Positions 1 to 11,589 are shown, numbered from the stretch's first letter. The stretch: DNA of 64,000 nucleotides from Isoetes taiwanensis (GCA_021234155.1 JAJEKV010000038.1:8132278-8196277); one strand, 5' to 3'. The notes: generated by a model not told the origin, from the letters alone. Numbers and translations: made by a program.

Positions 1-234
1 TTTGACAAAGAATGCTGATGGCTTGGCGGTGGCCAAGGCTTATATGCAGCATGTATTCCCTATTTTTGGATTATTCAAAGCTTAATTGTAAGCGATCGGG
101 ATATGAAATTCACTGGGAATTTCTGGCGGGAATTGTTCTCTGCGTTAAAATGCACTCTTCAGTTCTCTAGTGGAGATCATCCTAAAACGGATGGGCAAAC
201 TGAAAGAATGAATCAGATTCTGGAGGATATGCTG
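1..234 (+). mobile_element. Ty3/gypsy integrase core fragment
   Basis: Remnant of a Ty3/gypsy pol gene: the catalytic core of the integrase that inserts retrotransposon cDNA. From about base 85 the frame reads IVSDRDMKFTGNFWRELF, then HPKTDGQTERMNQ. These are the second catalytic Asp (SDRD) and the catalytic Glu (GQTE) of the DDE triad, with exactly 35 residues between them, the DX35E spacing expected of retroviral-type integrases. Upstream, the coding sense (AKAYMQHVFPIFG) is in another frame, so the copy is frameshifted. The frame stops abruptly after ILEDML, where an LTR in the opposite orientation begins at 235. The first catalytic Asp and all earlier domains lie left of the window. This is a dead fragment interrupted by a later element. 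Confidence 0.85.
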
Positions 235-1464
235 TGTGACGCTCCCCGAATCCATACGATGCTCCCATCGTATAAATACGGGAAATTCCCCTCCCATGGC
301 GAATCCATCACGACGGAAAGGCCCTCCGTCTGACTCGGACCACTTGTGATGGCCAAGTGTCCGGGTGAAGGACACGGAGGTGTCATTTGTCCCACGCCTT
401 CTATGGGAATCCTATATAGCGGAAGCGTACATACATGTTAGCACCTAGCAACAATACTAATAAGTAATATACCACCACGAAGGGTGGCCCATCATCATCA
501 ATATACTAATAACAGAATACCAACATAACAAAGGAAATACGCCATAACTAAGGGCTCTACCCCGGGCTCAGACTCCATGGGGGTGACTGACGGTCAAGGC
601 CTCAAGATAACAACGGACAGAGATATAACATAGCATTGGCTGGCATAAGAAAATGGCTAGGGTAGTCCACTCCATCCGCCCCTCCTGTGCACACTTTGCA
701 GATAGGCTGAATCATACTATGACGTGCTTGTAGCCCTCCAGAGATGCAATCCCAAGGAATCACCCTTTGGGACCACTCCAGGTTACATCTCCCCGGTCGA
801 TGAGGCAGGTCAGAGAGGCGTCTCCTCCCCGAGTATGACGGATCCCTGGGTGTGCTAGAGAACACGTGCCGCATCAGCGACCCCCGCATCCGTACCCGAC
901 TTACTCTCCTAAATTGAAAGGTCAGCTCACCAACCCGTTCGAGCCCAGGCCTCTATGACTCACGCCCTCCGGCCCAGAGTGTGTCAGACCCATACCCGGC
1001 CCACACACAGTGACCGGCTATAAGCCTAGCACACTAGGAATCTAAGCTATCTACGTACTAACCGGGATCAAGCTAGGTCCACTATCGCTCGGGTTCTCCA
1101 TCCTTCTGGCTGGAACAAGGTGGAATATCAGCTCCTCCTCTACCAATCTCCCCCAATTCGAATTGGGGCAAATGGGGGTACAAAACCCCAATTTGGGTTC
1201 CAAATTAGCAACTCTCTCTTGCCCAATCGATTTGGGCTAGGTGGCAACCCTGGGTTGGCTAATATTAACTAATTTGATATTTTAGCCCAATATTAGGTTA
1301 AGCCCTAAATTCGAATTAGGGTTTTGGGTTAGGTTTCCACTTTAATAATTAATAATTAACATAGCTATCCTTAGCTTATGAATAATTAATGTGCCCTTAA
1401 TTATTCATAGTGACGTGCCATGTATTTATACTTAAAAAGGCATATAAATACGTGGAACGTCACA
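235..1464 (-). mobile_element. Chromovirus-type LTR (3' LTR, minus orientation)
   Basis: A 1.23-kb long terminal repeat bounded by TGTGACG on the left and CGTCACA on the right (TG...CA with short inverted termini). It abuts the disrupted integrase fragment. Bases 1465-1477, read on the minus strand, form a polypurine tract ending directly at the LTR, so this is the 3' LTR of a minus-strand element whose body lay to the right. The same organisation, and patches such as TCCATCCGCCCCTCCTGT, recur in the LTR at 56629-58299, so both belong to one family. No coding sequence of the element survives to the right. No clear 5-bp target duplication is visible, which fits truncation on the internal side. 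Confidence 0.7.
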
Positions 1465-1477
1465 TTCTCTCCACCTT
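1465..1477 (-). other. Polypurine tract
   Basis: On the minus strand this reads AAGGTGGAGAGAA immediately before the LTR start TGTGACG. This is the position and composition of the primer for plus-strand DNA synthesis in LTR retrotransposons. It differs by one base from the tract at 58300-58312. Confidence 0.6.
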
Positions 1478-1561
1478 AAAAATGATGATGTCCTCAGCAT
1501 CAAGACTACTCTCGTTGCAGGGCAACACATCGTACATTGGAAGGAAGTCTCCCCTTCTTAA

Positions 1562-1617
1562 AGAGATAGCGTGAGATTATAAAAAAAAATCAAAAAAAGA
1601 GATAGCGTGAGATTATA
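1562..1617. repeat. 20-bp direct repeat flanking an A-rich linker
   Basis: The sequence AGAGATAGCGTGAGATTATA occurs at 1562-1581 and again at 1598-1617. Between them lie only A-rich bases (A8, TC, then A6). The arrangement resembles a target-site duplication around an almost empty LINE-type insertion, or a short duplication with filler. Confidence 0.6.
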
Positions 1618-4214
1618 AGTCACACAGACTTTGTCATGTTCAAAGTGATTAAGTTTGAAATGACTTGTAATGTGCAATTTATAACTCTGGGATATAAAAG
1701 ATAGAGGTATAGGTCAAACATGATCATCTTTTAGGACTGTCAAAAGTGAACAGTCAAGATTTGTGGAGGTCTTCCTGTTTTCACAGTATACCTAATTTCG
1801 AGTTCATTGTTTGTACACATACATGTAACTGATTATATATTATAAACGGGTATAGATATAAAGTTCTATTTGTTCTTTTAAATATAGTAGACAGTTATAA
1901 TTCTATCGTACTACAACTCATCCTAATGTTATTAAGCTACCCATCACCTTACAGTTTGTTTTATTACAGTGAGCCCTAATTTAATTTTTTTTGTATTTAA
2001 ATTTTGTTTTCTTATTTCGTTACAGTTTAAACAACTCGTATATTGTTATTGTCGGTGTTTTACATGCCCCTCACATTTATACTTACCCTTTAATACAATT
2101 ATATATTGTATTGTAGCTGACTTTTTTTTTTTCCTATACACTTTAATTAGAGACACACGTTGTTCATCATTTATTATGTTGTTATAACATAATCTAAGTC
2201 TCGTTATTCCCTCGGAAGTTTGTGGAAGACATACATAATTATCTCCTTTCGATTATCTTTAATGTTTCCACACTCACACTCTATTCTATTCTATCTTAAC
2301 CATAGGTTATATTCACGTCGGTACACATTTGAATTACTTATTTATATTATTATTATTTTCATGTATTTATCACACATACAGACACTATTATATTTACATG
2401 GCACAGCATGGTGTCCACGGCGGAAGCATCGAAAAGATGCCTGGTCCTTCCTGGGCCTGTTATATAGTGATGGCTGAGCAGGTCCTGGGCTCTTACTTGA
2501 AGTAGAAGTGTTGAATGTTGGGAATAAGGAGTGGTAAGGTATCTTGATTTGGGATGGATAGTCGAGAGAATTGGTATGACGATGTTTGTTATCCCATTGA
2601 AGCAGTGGACTTAATAATTACGAGAATTGATGCAACATATATATTGCCATTCAACCTAGAAGGAGAGTGGATATAGCACCATATATCTGATGGATAAGTG
2701 GTTTATGATTATCTACCATAGACCATATTAGAGAGGTACTGTACTAAGGTGGAAACTGGATTATACGTACTCAGCTTATGAAAGGGAGATTACTTAAGAA
2801 GTGTAGGTTTCGACCATGATGGTGCAAGTATATAATGCCTATGCTATATAAGCTAGAGGATGAATGGCGTATAACAACGCTGATCCATAAACTACAGATT
2901 ATGAAATTATACATACATTGTGTTTCGTATAAACTACAGATTATGAAATTACACATACATTGTGTTTCGTAAGGAGATTGATGTTCCTGAGGCGTGAAAT
3001 AAAGATGCAAGATTATAGACGACTAAGAAGACCACGTAGCCACATGGATATGCTTAATGACGCTGGTCAAATGCATTACCATTATGCATGGTATAAATTA
3101 AGGAAATGGACACATCATATGTCTGCTGGGAGCATCGAGATGCCGAATAAAAGACTGGACAATAGTATGGAGCGTAGTTTCCACATAAGGTCAAGAGAAG
3201 ACGACAATTGGTAGAAGCAGGCGCAACCATAAAAAAGCTGCAAGGTATGTTAAGTCGTGTACCAACAGGACAAGTGTGAGACAAGAGGAGCTTGAGAGTT
3301 GTTGTAAACAACGTTTCAATTACAGAGAATTTGGAAGGACACTTTGAATAGACCAAAGTCTAGAATAGGAACACGGTAGGTGCCCAATGAACATCTCAGC
3401 AAGGAGAATGTGCTCTGGACTTGGTATCGTGTGTGTATCCCGAGGAGTAGCTCCGCGTTGGTATATGCGCACTAGGACCATTTAATGGTAAAACACAACT
3501 AGAAAAAAATAGGACGTATAATAGAACTTTTAGTTCACATTCCATATGAATACGGAAGTGATGAAAATAAGACTTCCTATACTAGACGTTAGACATGTCC
3601 ACTAGGAAATTAGGGTGGCATCTGCCCCTGTGGAAGTTGTGACTAGAGCTTGAGGATCAAGGCAAACTGGCTAGAGAGTCTAGAAAGTGTGGTGTCAAAA
3701 CCACATCATGTATATGGTGCAAGATGATGAGTTGACAAAATAGATTTGCGGCAAGTACGAACATAACTAGGTGGCTATGTCAAAGAGTCACCATGAATCT
3801 AGACTTAGAGTTGGCTCACACGTGTTACTATTGCACATAATTACACGATAGAAATGGTGGATGTTGGAAGGGCTTAGTAGTATCAAATACTACAGTAGTG
3901 AGGATATCGAGGATGTCGATTATGATATTCAGATGTATGTCATATTGGAAGATAGTAGAATATTCGTACAAGGCGTGTGAAATATTACTTGGCAAGGTTT
4001 AAAGAATAAGCATAATGATATGCTTATATACGAAGATATTGGGTTAGGTATGCTTTACCAGAGATAAGCATTCAAGCTATCCCAATGGTTAGAGTTGACT
4101 ATCTTAGATACGTCGTACTAAGGGATATGAGAAGAGTTTAAATCAGTGAAAATAGCTAGAGTAAGTCTAGCACACACTCACCCCGATTTTTGGTCCACTG
4201 TTGAAAACATCAGT
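1618..4214. other. Unassigned intergenic DNA
   Basis: About 2.6 kb of AT-rich sequence with no reading frame I recognise. The longest open stretches (for example 2960-3214 +) lack family motifs and are probably chance. A perfect-looking tandem duplication of a 42-bp unit lies at 2886-2927 and 2928-2969. It may be decayed body sequence of the element whose LTR ends at 1464, but I cannot show this. Confidence 0.4.
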
Positions 4215-4880
4215 TTTGGTAGGTCTACATGTCCTGTTTTCAAAGAATCCTACATGTGGATTTGTGGAGGTATGGTTTTGTTCGATAATGGTGTTCTTTT
4301 TTCAGTGGACTAAAACATCCACTGTTGTTTTGTAGTTTCTTCTATTGTGACATGTCATTTTATAATACAATACACTGTAGGAAAGAATACTTGAATTTCT
4401 ACATGTCTAATAATTCTATTGTCACATGTCTTTATAGATGTAGGAAAGAATATTTGATTCTCTACATGTCCTATGCTTCCATTCACATGTCTTTATAGTA
4501 GTAGGACAGAGTACTTTATTTACTAAGGCATTGTAGGAAAGAATACATGAATTACGACATGTGTAATACTTCTATTGTCACATGTCTTTATAGAAGTAAG
4601 AAAGAATACTTGATTCTCTACATGTAAATTATGCTTCCATGTCACATGTCTTTATAGTAGTAGGGCCAGTACTTTATTTGCTAAGGCATTGTAGGAAAGA
4701 ATACATGAATTACGACATGTGTAATACTTCTATTGTCACATGTCTTTATAGAAGTAGGAAAGAATACTTGATTCTCTACATGTGCTATCCTTCCATATCA
4801 CGGGTCTTTATAGTGGTAGGACCAGTACTTGATTTGCTACATGTGATGCACGTGCCGCGATCACATGTCCTTATACTAGT
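4215..4880. repeat. Tandem repeat with ACATGTC / CTTTATAG motifs
   Basis: A block of related units in which TCACATGTCTTTATAG, GTAGGAAAGAATAC and CTACATGT recur many times. The clearest higher-order period is about 158 bp: the string beginning ATTGTAGGAAAGAATACATG appears near 4530 and near 4688, each followed by the same succession of motifs. Shorter sub-units of roughly 60-70 bp are nested inside. No coding potential is supported. Confidence 0.75.
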
Positions 4881-5189
4881 ATTCCATGTAAGACAAGTTA
4901 CTCCTCCTAGTTTGATTTATTCTCCTCCTAGTTTTTGTAAGACAAGTGGTTTTGATTTATTCTCCTCTAGTTTTGCAATTAAAAGTGTAGAAGCCTTATC
5001 AAGTAGCAAAATTGTTTGGGGTCACTTGGATTGGCGACTAGATCGAAACTCTGTTATTTCAGTTCTCATGGCTCCCCATGCATGTTTAGAAATGGTCCAC
5101 CTAGTTATCAAAGAAGTCGACCCACGTTTGGCCTCCAAACGTAAACCAATGGGTTGCTAGGTTATTGTGGGGTTTACGTTATGGAGGTC

Positions 5190-5914
5190 GGGTTTTATTA
5201 GTTGCACTTGAGACATGGTCGAAAGCGCAGTTGAAAACAAGCAATAAGCCGGCGAAATGGGGTTTGGATTTTACCGGCGAGGCTTTCCTACGGTGCTCCT
5301 CCGGAGGGCAAATGCCAATGCCTCCTTTCGGAAAACAGATTTCCATATCCGACCAGTTGAATTCTCCATTCAAGTAACTTGCCCGGCGGGCTCAAAAAAT
5401 TCAAGATTTGTCAGGAGAACATATCAAGCCGCAAAGTGTCCCGCTTGATCGGCGTGTAGAAACCCAAGTGTTTTGTCGTTAAGGCAGTACAAAGGCCCGG
5501 AATGGAGATTTGACTTAGCCATGTCGTCCGGGGCGGCAAAATTACTCTAGGGACCAAGTTACACGGTCATTTTTGCAACAAAAGAAACACGAACCCTCAC
5601 ATGGCGATATTACGCACCCTCGCTAAGGCAATACACTCTGAGCGTGTTGGACATGAGCTACTTTGGCTTTCGGGGCGAGGGGTGGTCTTTCGCCACGAAA
5701 CTTGGTCTCGAGGGTAATGTCGATGTTTTGAACCGTTGGCAAGCCGGATCCGCGGTTCGGGGTGGGAGAGTTGCCCGTCCGGGGTGGAGGACCCTCCAAA
5801 GAGGACCTTTGGGGACTAACTTCTTCTCGGAAGGTTTAAGGGCCGGCTCTTCTGGCGTCAATGCCCTCCCACTACCGATGACATTGTGCAAGATCCTGGT
5901 CCAATCGAGGGTAT
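5190..5914 (-). repeat. Long spacer unit, inverted orientation
   Basis: This unit is the reverse complement of the long units further right. It begins TTGCACTTGAGACATGGTCG and soon reads CGAAATGGGGTTTGGATTT, the complement of the right end of the 7900-8652 unit. The asymmetric linkers in its two bounding modules are inverted as well, so unit and linkers turned together. Confidence 0.75.
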
Positions 5915-5977
5915 GGCCTCAAAGCGTAAACCCCGTATGCGTTGCTAGGTTATTGTAGGGTTTACGTTATGGAGGCC

Positions 5978-6238
5978 AAAACATGGTCGATTGCACTTTG
6001 GGACCTCGTGTACCTTTTTGAACATGCATGCGGAGCCATGGCAACTGAAATAACGGACTTTGGATCTATTACGATCCCGAATCATTCCAAAAACATCGCT
6101 ACTACAAAATGTGTTCTTGACTTCTAATTGCGACAGGGAGGAGGATAAATCCAAACCTCATTTTCGTCTATTTCTATTGCTTCTTGTTTTCAAGCTGCGA
6201 CTTCTCGACCATGTCTCAAGTGCAATGAATAAAACTTC
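5978..6238 (+). repeat. Short spacer unit
   Basis: A ~260-bp unit. Its right ~120 bp (from GGATAAATCCAAACC to CTCGACCATGTCTCAAGTGC) match the right end of the long units. Its left part (GCATGCGGAGCCATG and following) is found only in the other short unit at 8875-9139. Long and short forms therefore share termini but differ internally. Confidence 0.65.
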
Positions 6239-6295
6239 GACCTCCATAACGTAAACCCTACAATAACCTAGCAACGGGGGTTTACGTTTTGGAGG

Positions 6296-8652
6296 CTACA
6301 TACCGTCAGGAATGGACCAGGATCTTGCACAATGTCATGAGGTTGCGTTGGCCTTGTAAGAATGAGCCTAAAACCTTCCGAAGAAGTTCGTCCCAAAGGT
6401 CCTCTGCGGAGGATCCCCGCCCTGACCGGGCAACTCTCCCACCTCGGGCGTGATCCGACCGCCAAGCGGACTCGAAACATCGACATTACCACGGAGACCA
6501 AGTTTAGGTGGGCGTAAGACCACCTCGCCCCGGGCGCCAAAGTAGCTCATGTCCAACACGTTCAGTAGTGAATTGGCCTTAGCGGAGGGTGCGAGAATAC
6601 CGCCATGTAGAGGGTTCGTGTTTCTTTGCTGCAAAAATGACCGTGTAACTTGGTCCCTAGGGTAATTTCTTTGTTTCCGGACTGACATGGCTAAGTCAAA
6701 TCTCCATTCCGGCCTTTGTACGCGCGACGACAAAACACTTGGGTTTCTACACGATTATTTGGGGACACTTTGCGGTTTGATATGTTCTCCGGACAGATCT
6801 TGAATTTTTGAGCCTGCCGAAGCAAGTTACTTGAATGGAAAATTCAACGGTCGGATATGGAAACCGGTTCCGGGAAGGGAGGCATTGGCATTTGCCCTCA
6901 GAAGCTTAGCGGTAGGAAAGCACGCCTCGGTAAATCCAAACCCCATTTCGTCCGTTTCTATTGCTTCTTGTTTTCAATCTGCACTTCCGACCATGTCTCA
7001 AGTGCAAATGGAATAAAACTCGACCTCCATAACGTAAACCCCACAATAACCTAGCAACCCACGGGGTTTACGTTTTGGAGGCCATACCGTCGGATTGGAC
7101 CGGGATCTTGCACAATGTCATGAGGTAGTGGGGGGCGTTGACGCCTTGTAAGAAGGCGGAGCCCTAAAACCTTCGAGGAAGAAGTTCGCCCCAAAGGTCC
7201 TCTCGGAAGGTCCTTGTACGGGCGGGCAACTCTCCCACCTCGGCTGTGATCGACTTCCGCCAATGGACTCGAAACATCGACATTACCCACGGAGACCAAG
7301 TTTTGTGGGCGTAAGACCACCCCGCTCCCGAAGCGCCAAAGTAGCTCATGTCCAACACGTTCAGTAGTGTATTGGCCTTTAGCCGGAGGGTGCGGAAACC
7401 GCCATGTAGAGGGTTCGTGTTTCTTTTGGCGGCAAAAAATGACCGTGTAACTTGGTCCCTAGGGTAATTTTGTTTGTTCGGGACGACATGTGGCTTAAGT
7501 CAAATCTCCATTCCGGGGCCTTTGTACTGTCCGAACGACAAAACACTTGGGTTTCTACACGGTCGACTGCAGGACACTTTGCAGTTTGATATGTTCTCCC
7601 GGACAGATCTTGAATTTGTTTGAGCCTGCTCGAAGCAAGTTATTTGAATGGAGAATTCAACGGTCGGATATGGAAACCGGGTTCCGGGAAGGGAGGCATT
7701 GGCATTTGCCCTCCCGGAGGAGCACTGGTAGGAAAGCCTGCCTCGGTAAATCCAAACCCCATTTCGTCAGTTTCTATTGCTTCTTGTTTTCAACTGCAGC
7801 TTCTCGACCATGTCTCAAGTGCAACTGAATAAAACTCGACCTCCATAACGTAAACCCCACAATAACCTAGCAACCCACAGGGTTTACGTTTTGGAGGCCA
7901 TACCCTGGTCAGATTGGACCTGGATCTTGCACAATGTCATGAGGTAGTGGGAGGGCGTTGATGCCAGAAGACGGAGCCCTAAAACCTTCCAAAAGAAGTT
8001 CGTCCCAAAGGTCCTCTCTGGAAGGTCCTTGGCCACGGACGGGCAACTCTCCCACCCCGGAACTGTGATCTGACTCTGCCAATGGACTCGAAACATCGAC
8101 ATTACCCTGGAGACCAAGTTTCGTGGGCAGAAGACCACCCCTGCTCCCGGAAGCGCCAAAGTAGCTCATGTCCAACACGTTCGTAGTGTATTGGCCTTAG
8201 CGGAGGGTGCAGAATACTGCCATGTAGAGGGTTCGTGTTTCTTTTGCTGCAAAAAAAGACCGTGTAACTTGGTCCCTAGGGTAATTTTGCTGTTTTGGAT
8301 GACATGGCGAAGTCAAATCTCCATTCCGGGGCCTTTGTACTGCCCGAACGACAAAACACTTGGGTTTTCTACACGGTCGACTGCAGGACACTTTGCGGTT
8401 TGATATGTTCTCCCGGACAGATCTTGAATTTGTTTGAGCCTGCTCGAAGCAAGTTACTTGAATGGAGAATTCAACGGTCGGATATGGAAACCGGGTTCCG
8501 GGAAGGGAGGCATTGGCATTTGCCCTCCCGGAGGAGCACTGGTAGGAAAGCCTGCCTCGGTAAATCCAAACCCCATTTCGTCAGTTTCTATTGCTTCTTG
8601 TTTTCAAGCTGCGGCTTCTCGACCATGTCTCAAGTGCAATCGAAAAAACTTC
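6296..8652 (+). repeat. Three head-to-tail long spacer units
   Basis: Units at 6296-7021, 7084-7837 and 7900-8652 are direct repeats starting near ATACC-GTCGGATTGGACC and ending in CAAGTGCAAT plus a module. Their minus strand shares fragments of open frame (LDMSYFGA, GNVDVSSPL), but the frame breaks differently in each copy and no family is recognisable, so I do not call a gene. Confidence 0.75.
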
Positions 8653-8715
8653 GACCTCCATAACGTAAACCCTACAATAACCTAGCAACGCATTGGGGTT
8701 TACGTTTTGGAGGCC

Positions 8716-8823
8716 ATACCCCGGTCGGATTGGACCAGGATCTTGCACAATGTCATGAGGTAGTGGGAGGGCGTTGATGCGGAAGATCGGAGCCCTAAAA
8801 CCTTCGGAAGAAGTTCGTCCAAA
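8716..8823 (+). repeat. Truncated long unit
   Basis: Only the first ~108 bp of a long unit are present (GGATCTTGCACAATGTCATG to AAGAAGTTCGTCC). It runs straight into a module that has lost the outer part of its left arm. Confidence 0.65.
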
Positions 8824-8874
8824 CATAAACCCTACAATAACCTAGCAACACCACGGGGTTTACGTTTGGAGGCC

Positions 8875-9139
8875 AAAACATTTGGTCGTTTTCTTAGATA
8901 ACTAGGTGTACCTTTTCTAAACATGCATACGGAGCCATGTCAACGAAATAACTTGAGTTTGGATCTATTAGCCATCCGAATGATCCCAAACAATTTTGCT
9001 ACTTGCAAAAGGCTCTTGATTTCTAATTGCCACATTGGGAGCGGGATAAATCCAAACCCCATTCCGCGTCGGTTCCTATTGCCCGAGTTTTTCAACCGCG
9101 GCTTCTCGACCATGTCGCAGTGCAATCGACTAAAACTTC
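8875..9139 (+). repeat. Short spacer unit, second copy
   Basis: Diverged partner of 5978-6238: it shares ACATGCATACGGAGCCATG, GGATCTATTA and TTGATTTCTAATTGC-type strings in the same order, and ends in the common right terminus. Confidence 0.65.
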
Positions 9140-9201
9140 GACCTCCATAACGTAAACCCTTCAATAACCTAGCAACACCACGGGGTTTACGTTTGAAGGC
9201 C

Positions 9202-9801
9202 ATATCCTAGTCGATTAGACCGGGATCTTGCGTAATGTCATCGGGTAGAGGAAGGGTGTTGACACCCGAAGAAGCACCCTTAAAACCTTCCAAAGCGGTT
9301 AAGCCCCAAGGTCCTCTCCCAAAGGCCCTGGCCACGGACGAGCAACTCTCCCACTCCGGACACGTGAACCCATTAACGCAAAGCGGACTCAAAACATCGA
9401 TATTACCACGGAGACCAAGTTTCATGAGCGAGGGAAGACCACCCCTTCTCTAAGAAGTGGCAAAGTGGCTCATGTCCAGCGGGTTTCGTAGTCAATTGGC
9501 CTAAGAGGTGGGCTGCGGAATCTTTATCACGTAGAGGGGTTCGTGTTTCTTTCGTTGCAAAAAATGACCGTATAACTTGGTTCTTAGGGTAATTTCGGTA
9601 TTCAGGATGATATGGCGAAGTCGAATCTCCATTCAGGAGCACTTTATATTGCCTGACCGACAAAACACTTGGGGTTCTACGATCGACGACCACGGGGGCG
9701 CTTCACGGTTTGATAAGTTCTCCCAACGGATCTTGGATTTTTGAACCTGCTTTCGGCGAGGTTACTTGAACGGCAGATTAAATGGTCGGATAGGGAAAAT
9801 G
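9202..9801 (+). repeat. Diverged long unit lacking its right end
   Basis: Starts like the other long units and follows them as far as the stretch around GGTCGGATAGGGAAAA, then jumps directly to the last module, missing the common right terminus. It is the most diverged unit, as expected at the edge of an array. Confidence 0.6.
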
Positions 9802-9861
9802 AGCTCCATAACGTAAACCGTTCAAGAACCTAACAACACACATGGTTTACGTTTCGAAGGT

Positions 9862-11589
9862 CATATCCTAGTTAGATTCGACTAGGCCCTTTCACCATAT
9901 GATCACGTAGAGGGAGAGTGTTGATGCTAAACCCCCGAAAGTAGCTCGCCCCAAAAGTCCTGCGGGAATCACCGCCTGTGGGCGTTTGCATTTCTTCTTG
10001 ATTATATTCTTACTACGACTCACGGTCGGATAAAGTTCACAACTTTAAAAGCGCCTGGATTTACTAGTAAGTACATGTCCCCAAATATCTACCACGGGTT
10101 TTAAATCCGGGCCACATCAATACTCCTACTCCCATTTTTATTTTTTGAGAAAAGATATGCTTATTCATTTAGTCATCCTAGATCCAGCACTACATTATTA
10201 TTTAAAATAGATTCACCATTCATTCATAGATGTCCCTTGATCTTTATTAGCTTACAAAATGTAACATCACTTATTAACTTAATGTGCATGACACTATGCT
10301 CCAACAGCCCACAACGTGACATTAAAATCTTATCATGCATTATCTTTGGTACCCGGATTTACGGTTAGCCATTTGTGACCAATCGAAGTCACCAAATCTA
10401 TCTTTCCAATGTTATCACATAAGTAGCACAATATGAGATCACACTAGACCTAGATTTGATAAACAACACTTCACAAAGGCATTTCAATATGCATCCATCG
10501 CCAAACAAATGTATTGTTTAACAATCTGTAATGCCAATCATATGGTAAATATCACAAAGTAAACCCTTTTGGTTCCAGCTTTTGTTTTTCAAAAAAGAGT
10601 GATTAGCTTAAGTAAATTGGAGGTTCTGACCATGTCCACCATGGCCGGGGTTGACATGTGGGGCTTTTTATAAATTGACATCACTTTGCATGGAGAAGGG
10701 CGCATGGTCTTTCAATCTTCAATCAAGCTTTTTTCAAACGTACTTAGGTTTTCAACCAACTTTTGTTCATATATTCAACTCTCTAGCTCAAACCGCCAAT
10801 TTTTAATTATGGCTTGTTGATCAATGTGCCTTAACGATATCTTCAAGCCATCTGAGATTGAACAAACATGAGATTTTGTTGCTCAAAAGGGCAAACATGG
10901 TAGTGTAGGTTGAGCCATGATAATTGTTAATAAATGAAAGTTGGTTCTGCTATATTGCGCAATGAAAGTTTGGCCCTGGAATGATGTGGCAATGACATGG
11001 CAACTTCGAAAATAAGATTTTACTAGTTATTTTTAACTCTTTCGAAACATATTCCTTGCCAAATTCCTATACAAACATCCTAAAAAGTCATCATATTTCT
11101 TACAAGAATGCCTAGTCATCAAATCCATGTCACTCATATCTTGCCATGTCCGCCAAAAATTGCCCCATCACCCGCCCATCGCTTCATTTTTTGCCTAGTC
11201 AAAGTTGGTCTTGCCTACTCTTGGCATGGCATGTCACCACTTGAAGTGCCACATCATCATATTCCATGCCAACTGTAGACTGTGGGGTACTTACTATCTA
11301 AGATCCCATATTTGACTATAAAATAGTCAACCCTGGTGGAGTGATGTATCCTAAGAATTTCGACAAATCAAGTGCTAGAAAATTGGCAGGTTACATAGAT
11401 CATTTTGCCTAGTATTTACAAACTTTTGTGGAATAATAGTGAGCCAAATGTGAGCATATAGTGTGTATTTGCACCAAATAGTACGTCGCAAATTGGCTTG
11501 TATGCCTTATCGCCATAAATGGATATGGAACACATTGCATATGGAAACTAGGAACACATTGCATATGGAAACGACTGAAATAATTTTCA
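9862..11589. other. Unassigned intergenic DNA
   Basis: AT-rich sequence after the array. About 140 bp beyond the last module resemble a long-unit left end and then fade. I see no gene, RNA or recognisable element in the remainder. Confidence 0.4.

Larger units (their letters stand above)
5131..9861. repeat. Array of near-palindromic modules separating two types of spacer unit
   Basis: Nine ~60-bp modules lie at about 5131-5189, 5915-5977, 6239-6295, 7022-7083, 7838-7899, 8653-8715, 8824-8874 (left arm truncated), 9140-9201 and 9802-9861. Each has a left arm CCTCCATAACGTAAACCC, a linker ACAATAACCTAGCAAC, and a right arm GGGTTTACGTTTTGGAGG that is almost the reverse complement of the left arm. 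Each spacer is therefore bounded by ~18-bp terminal inverted repeats. Long (~725-750 bp) and short (~265 bp) spacers occur. The sequence is richer in GC than its flanks, and the copies differ by many C-to-T and G-to-A changes and small indels. It could be a tandemly amplified non-autonomous DNA transposon or a palindrome-bounded satellite. I do not recognise the family. Confidence 0.8.

Noticed and set aside
7547-8663. Repeated 70-120-residue frames in the array units (for example those containing KPGSGKGGIGICP)
   Set aside because: The same DNA is shifted, truncated or inverted in other units, and no family motif is present, so I treat them as chance frames in a repeat.
5131-9861. CRISPR-like array or integron-like attachment sites
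   Set aside because: Regular palindromic repeats with spacers superficially suggest this, but the spacers are themselves repeated, 260-750 bp long, and the context is plant nuclear DNA with no cas or integrase genes.
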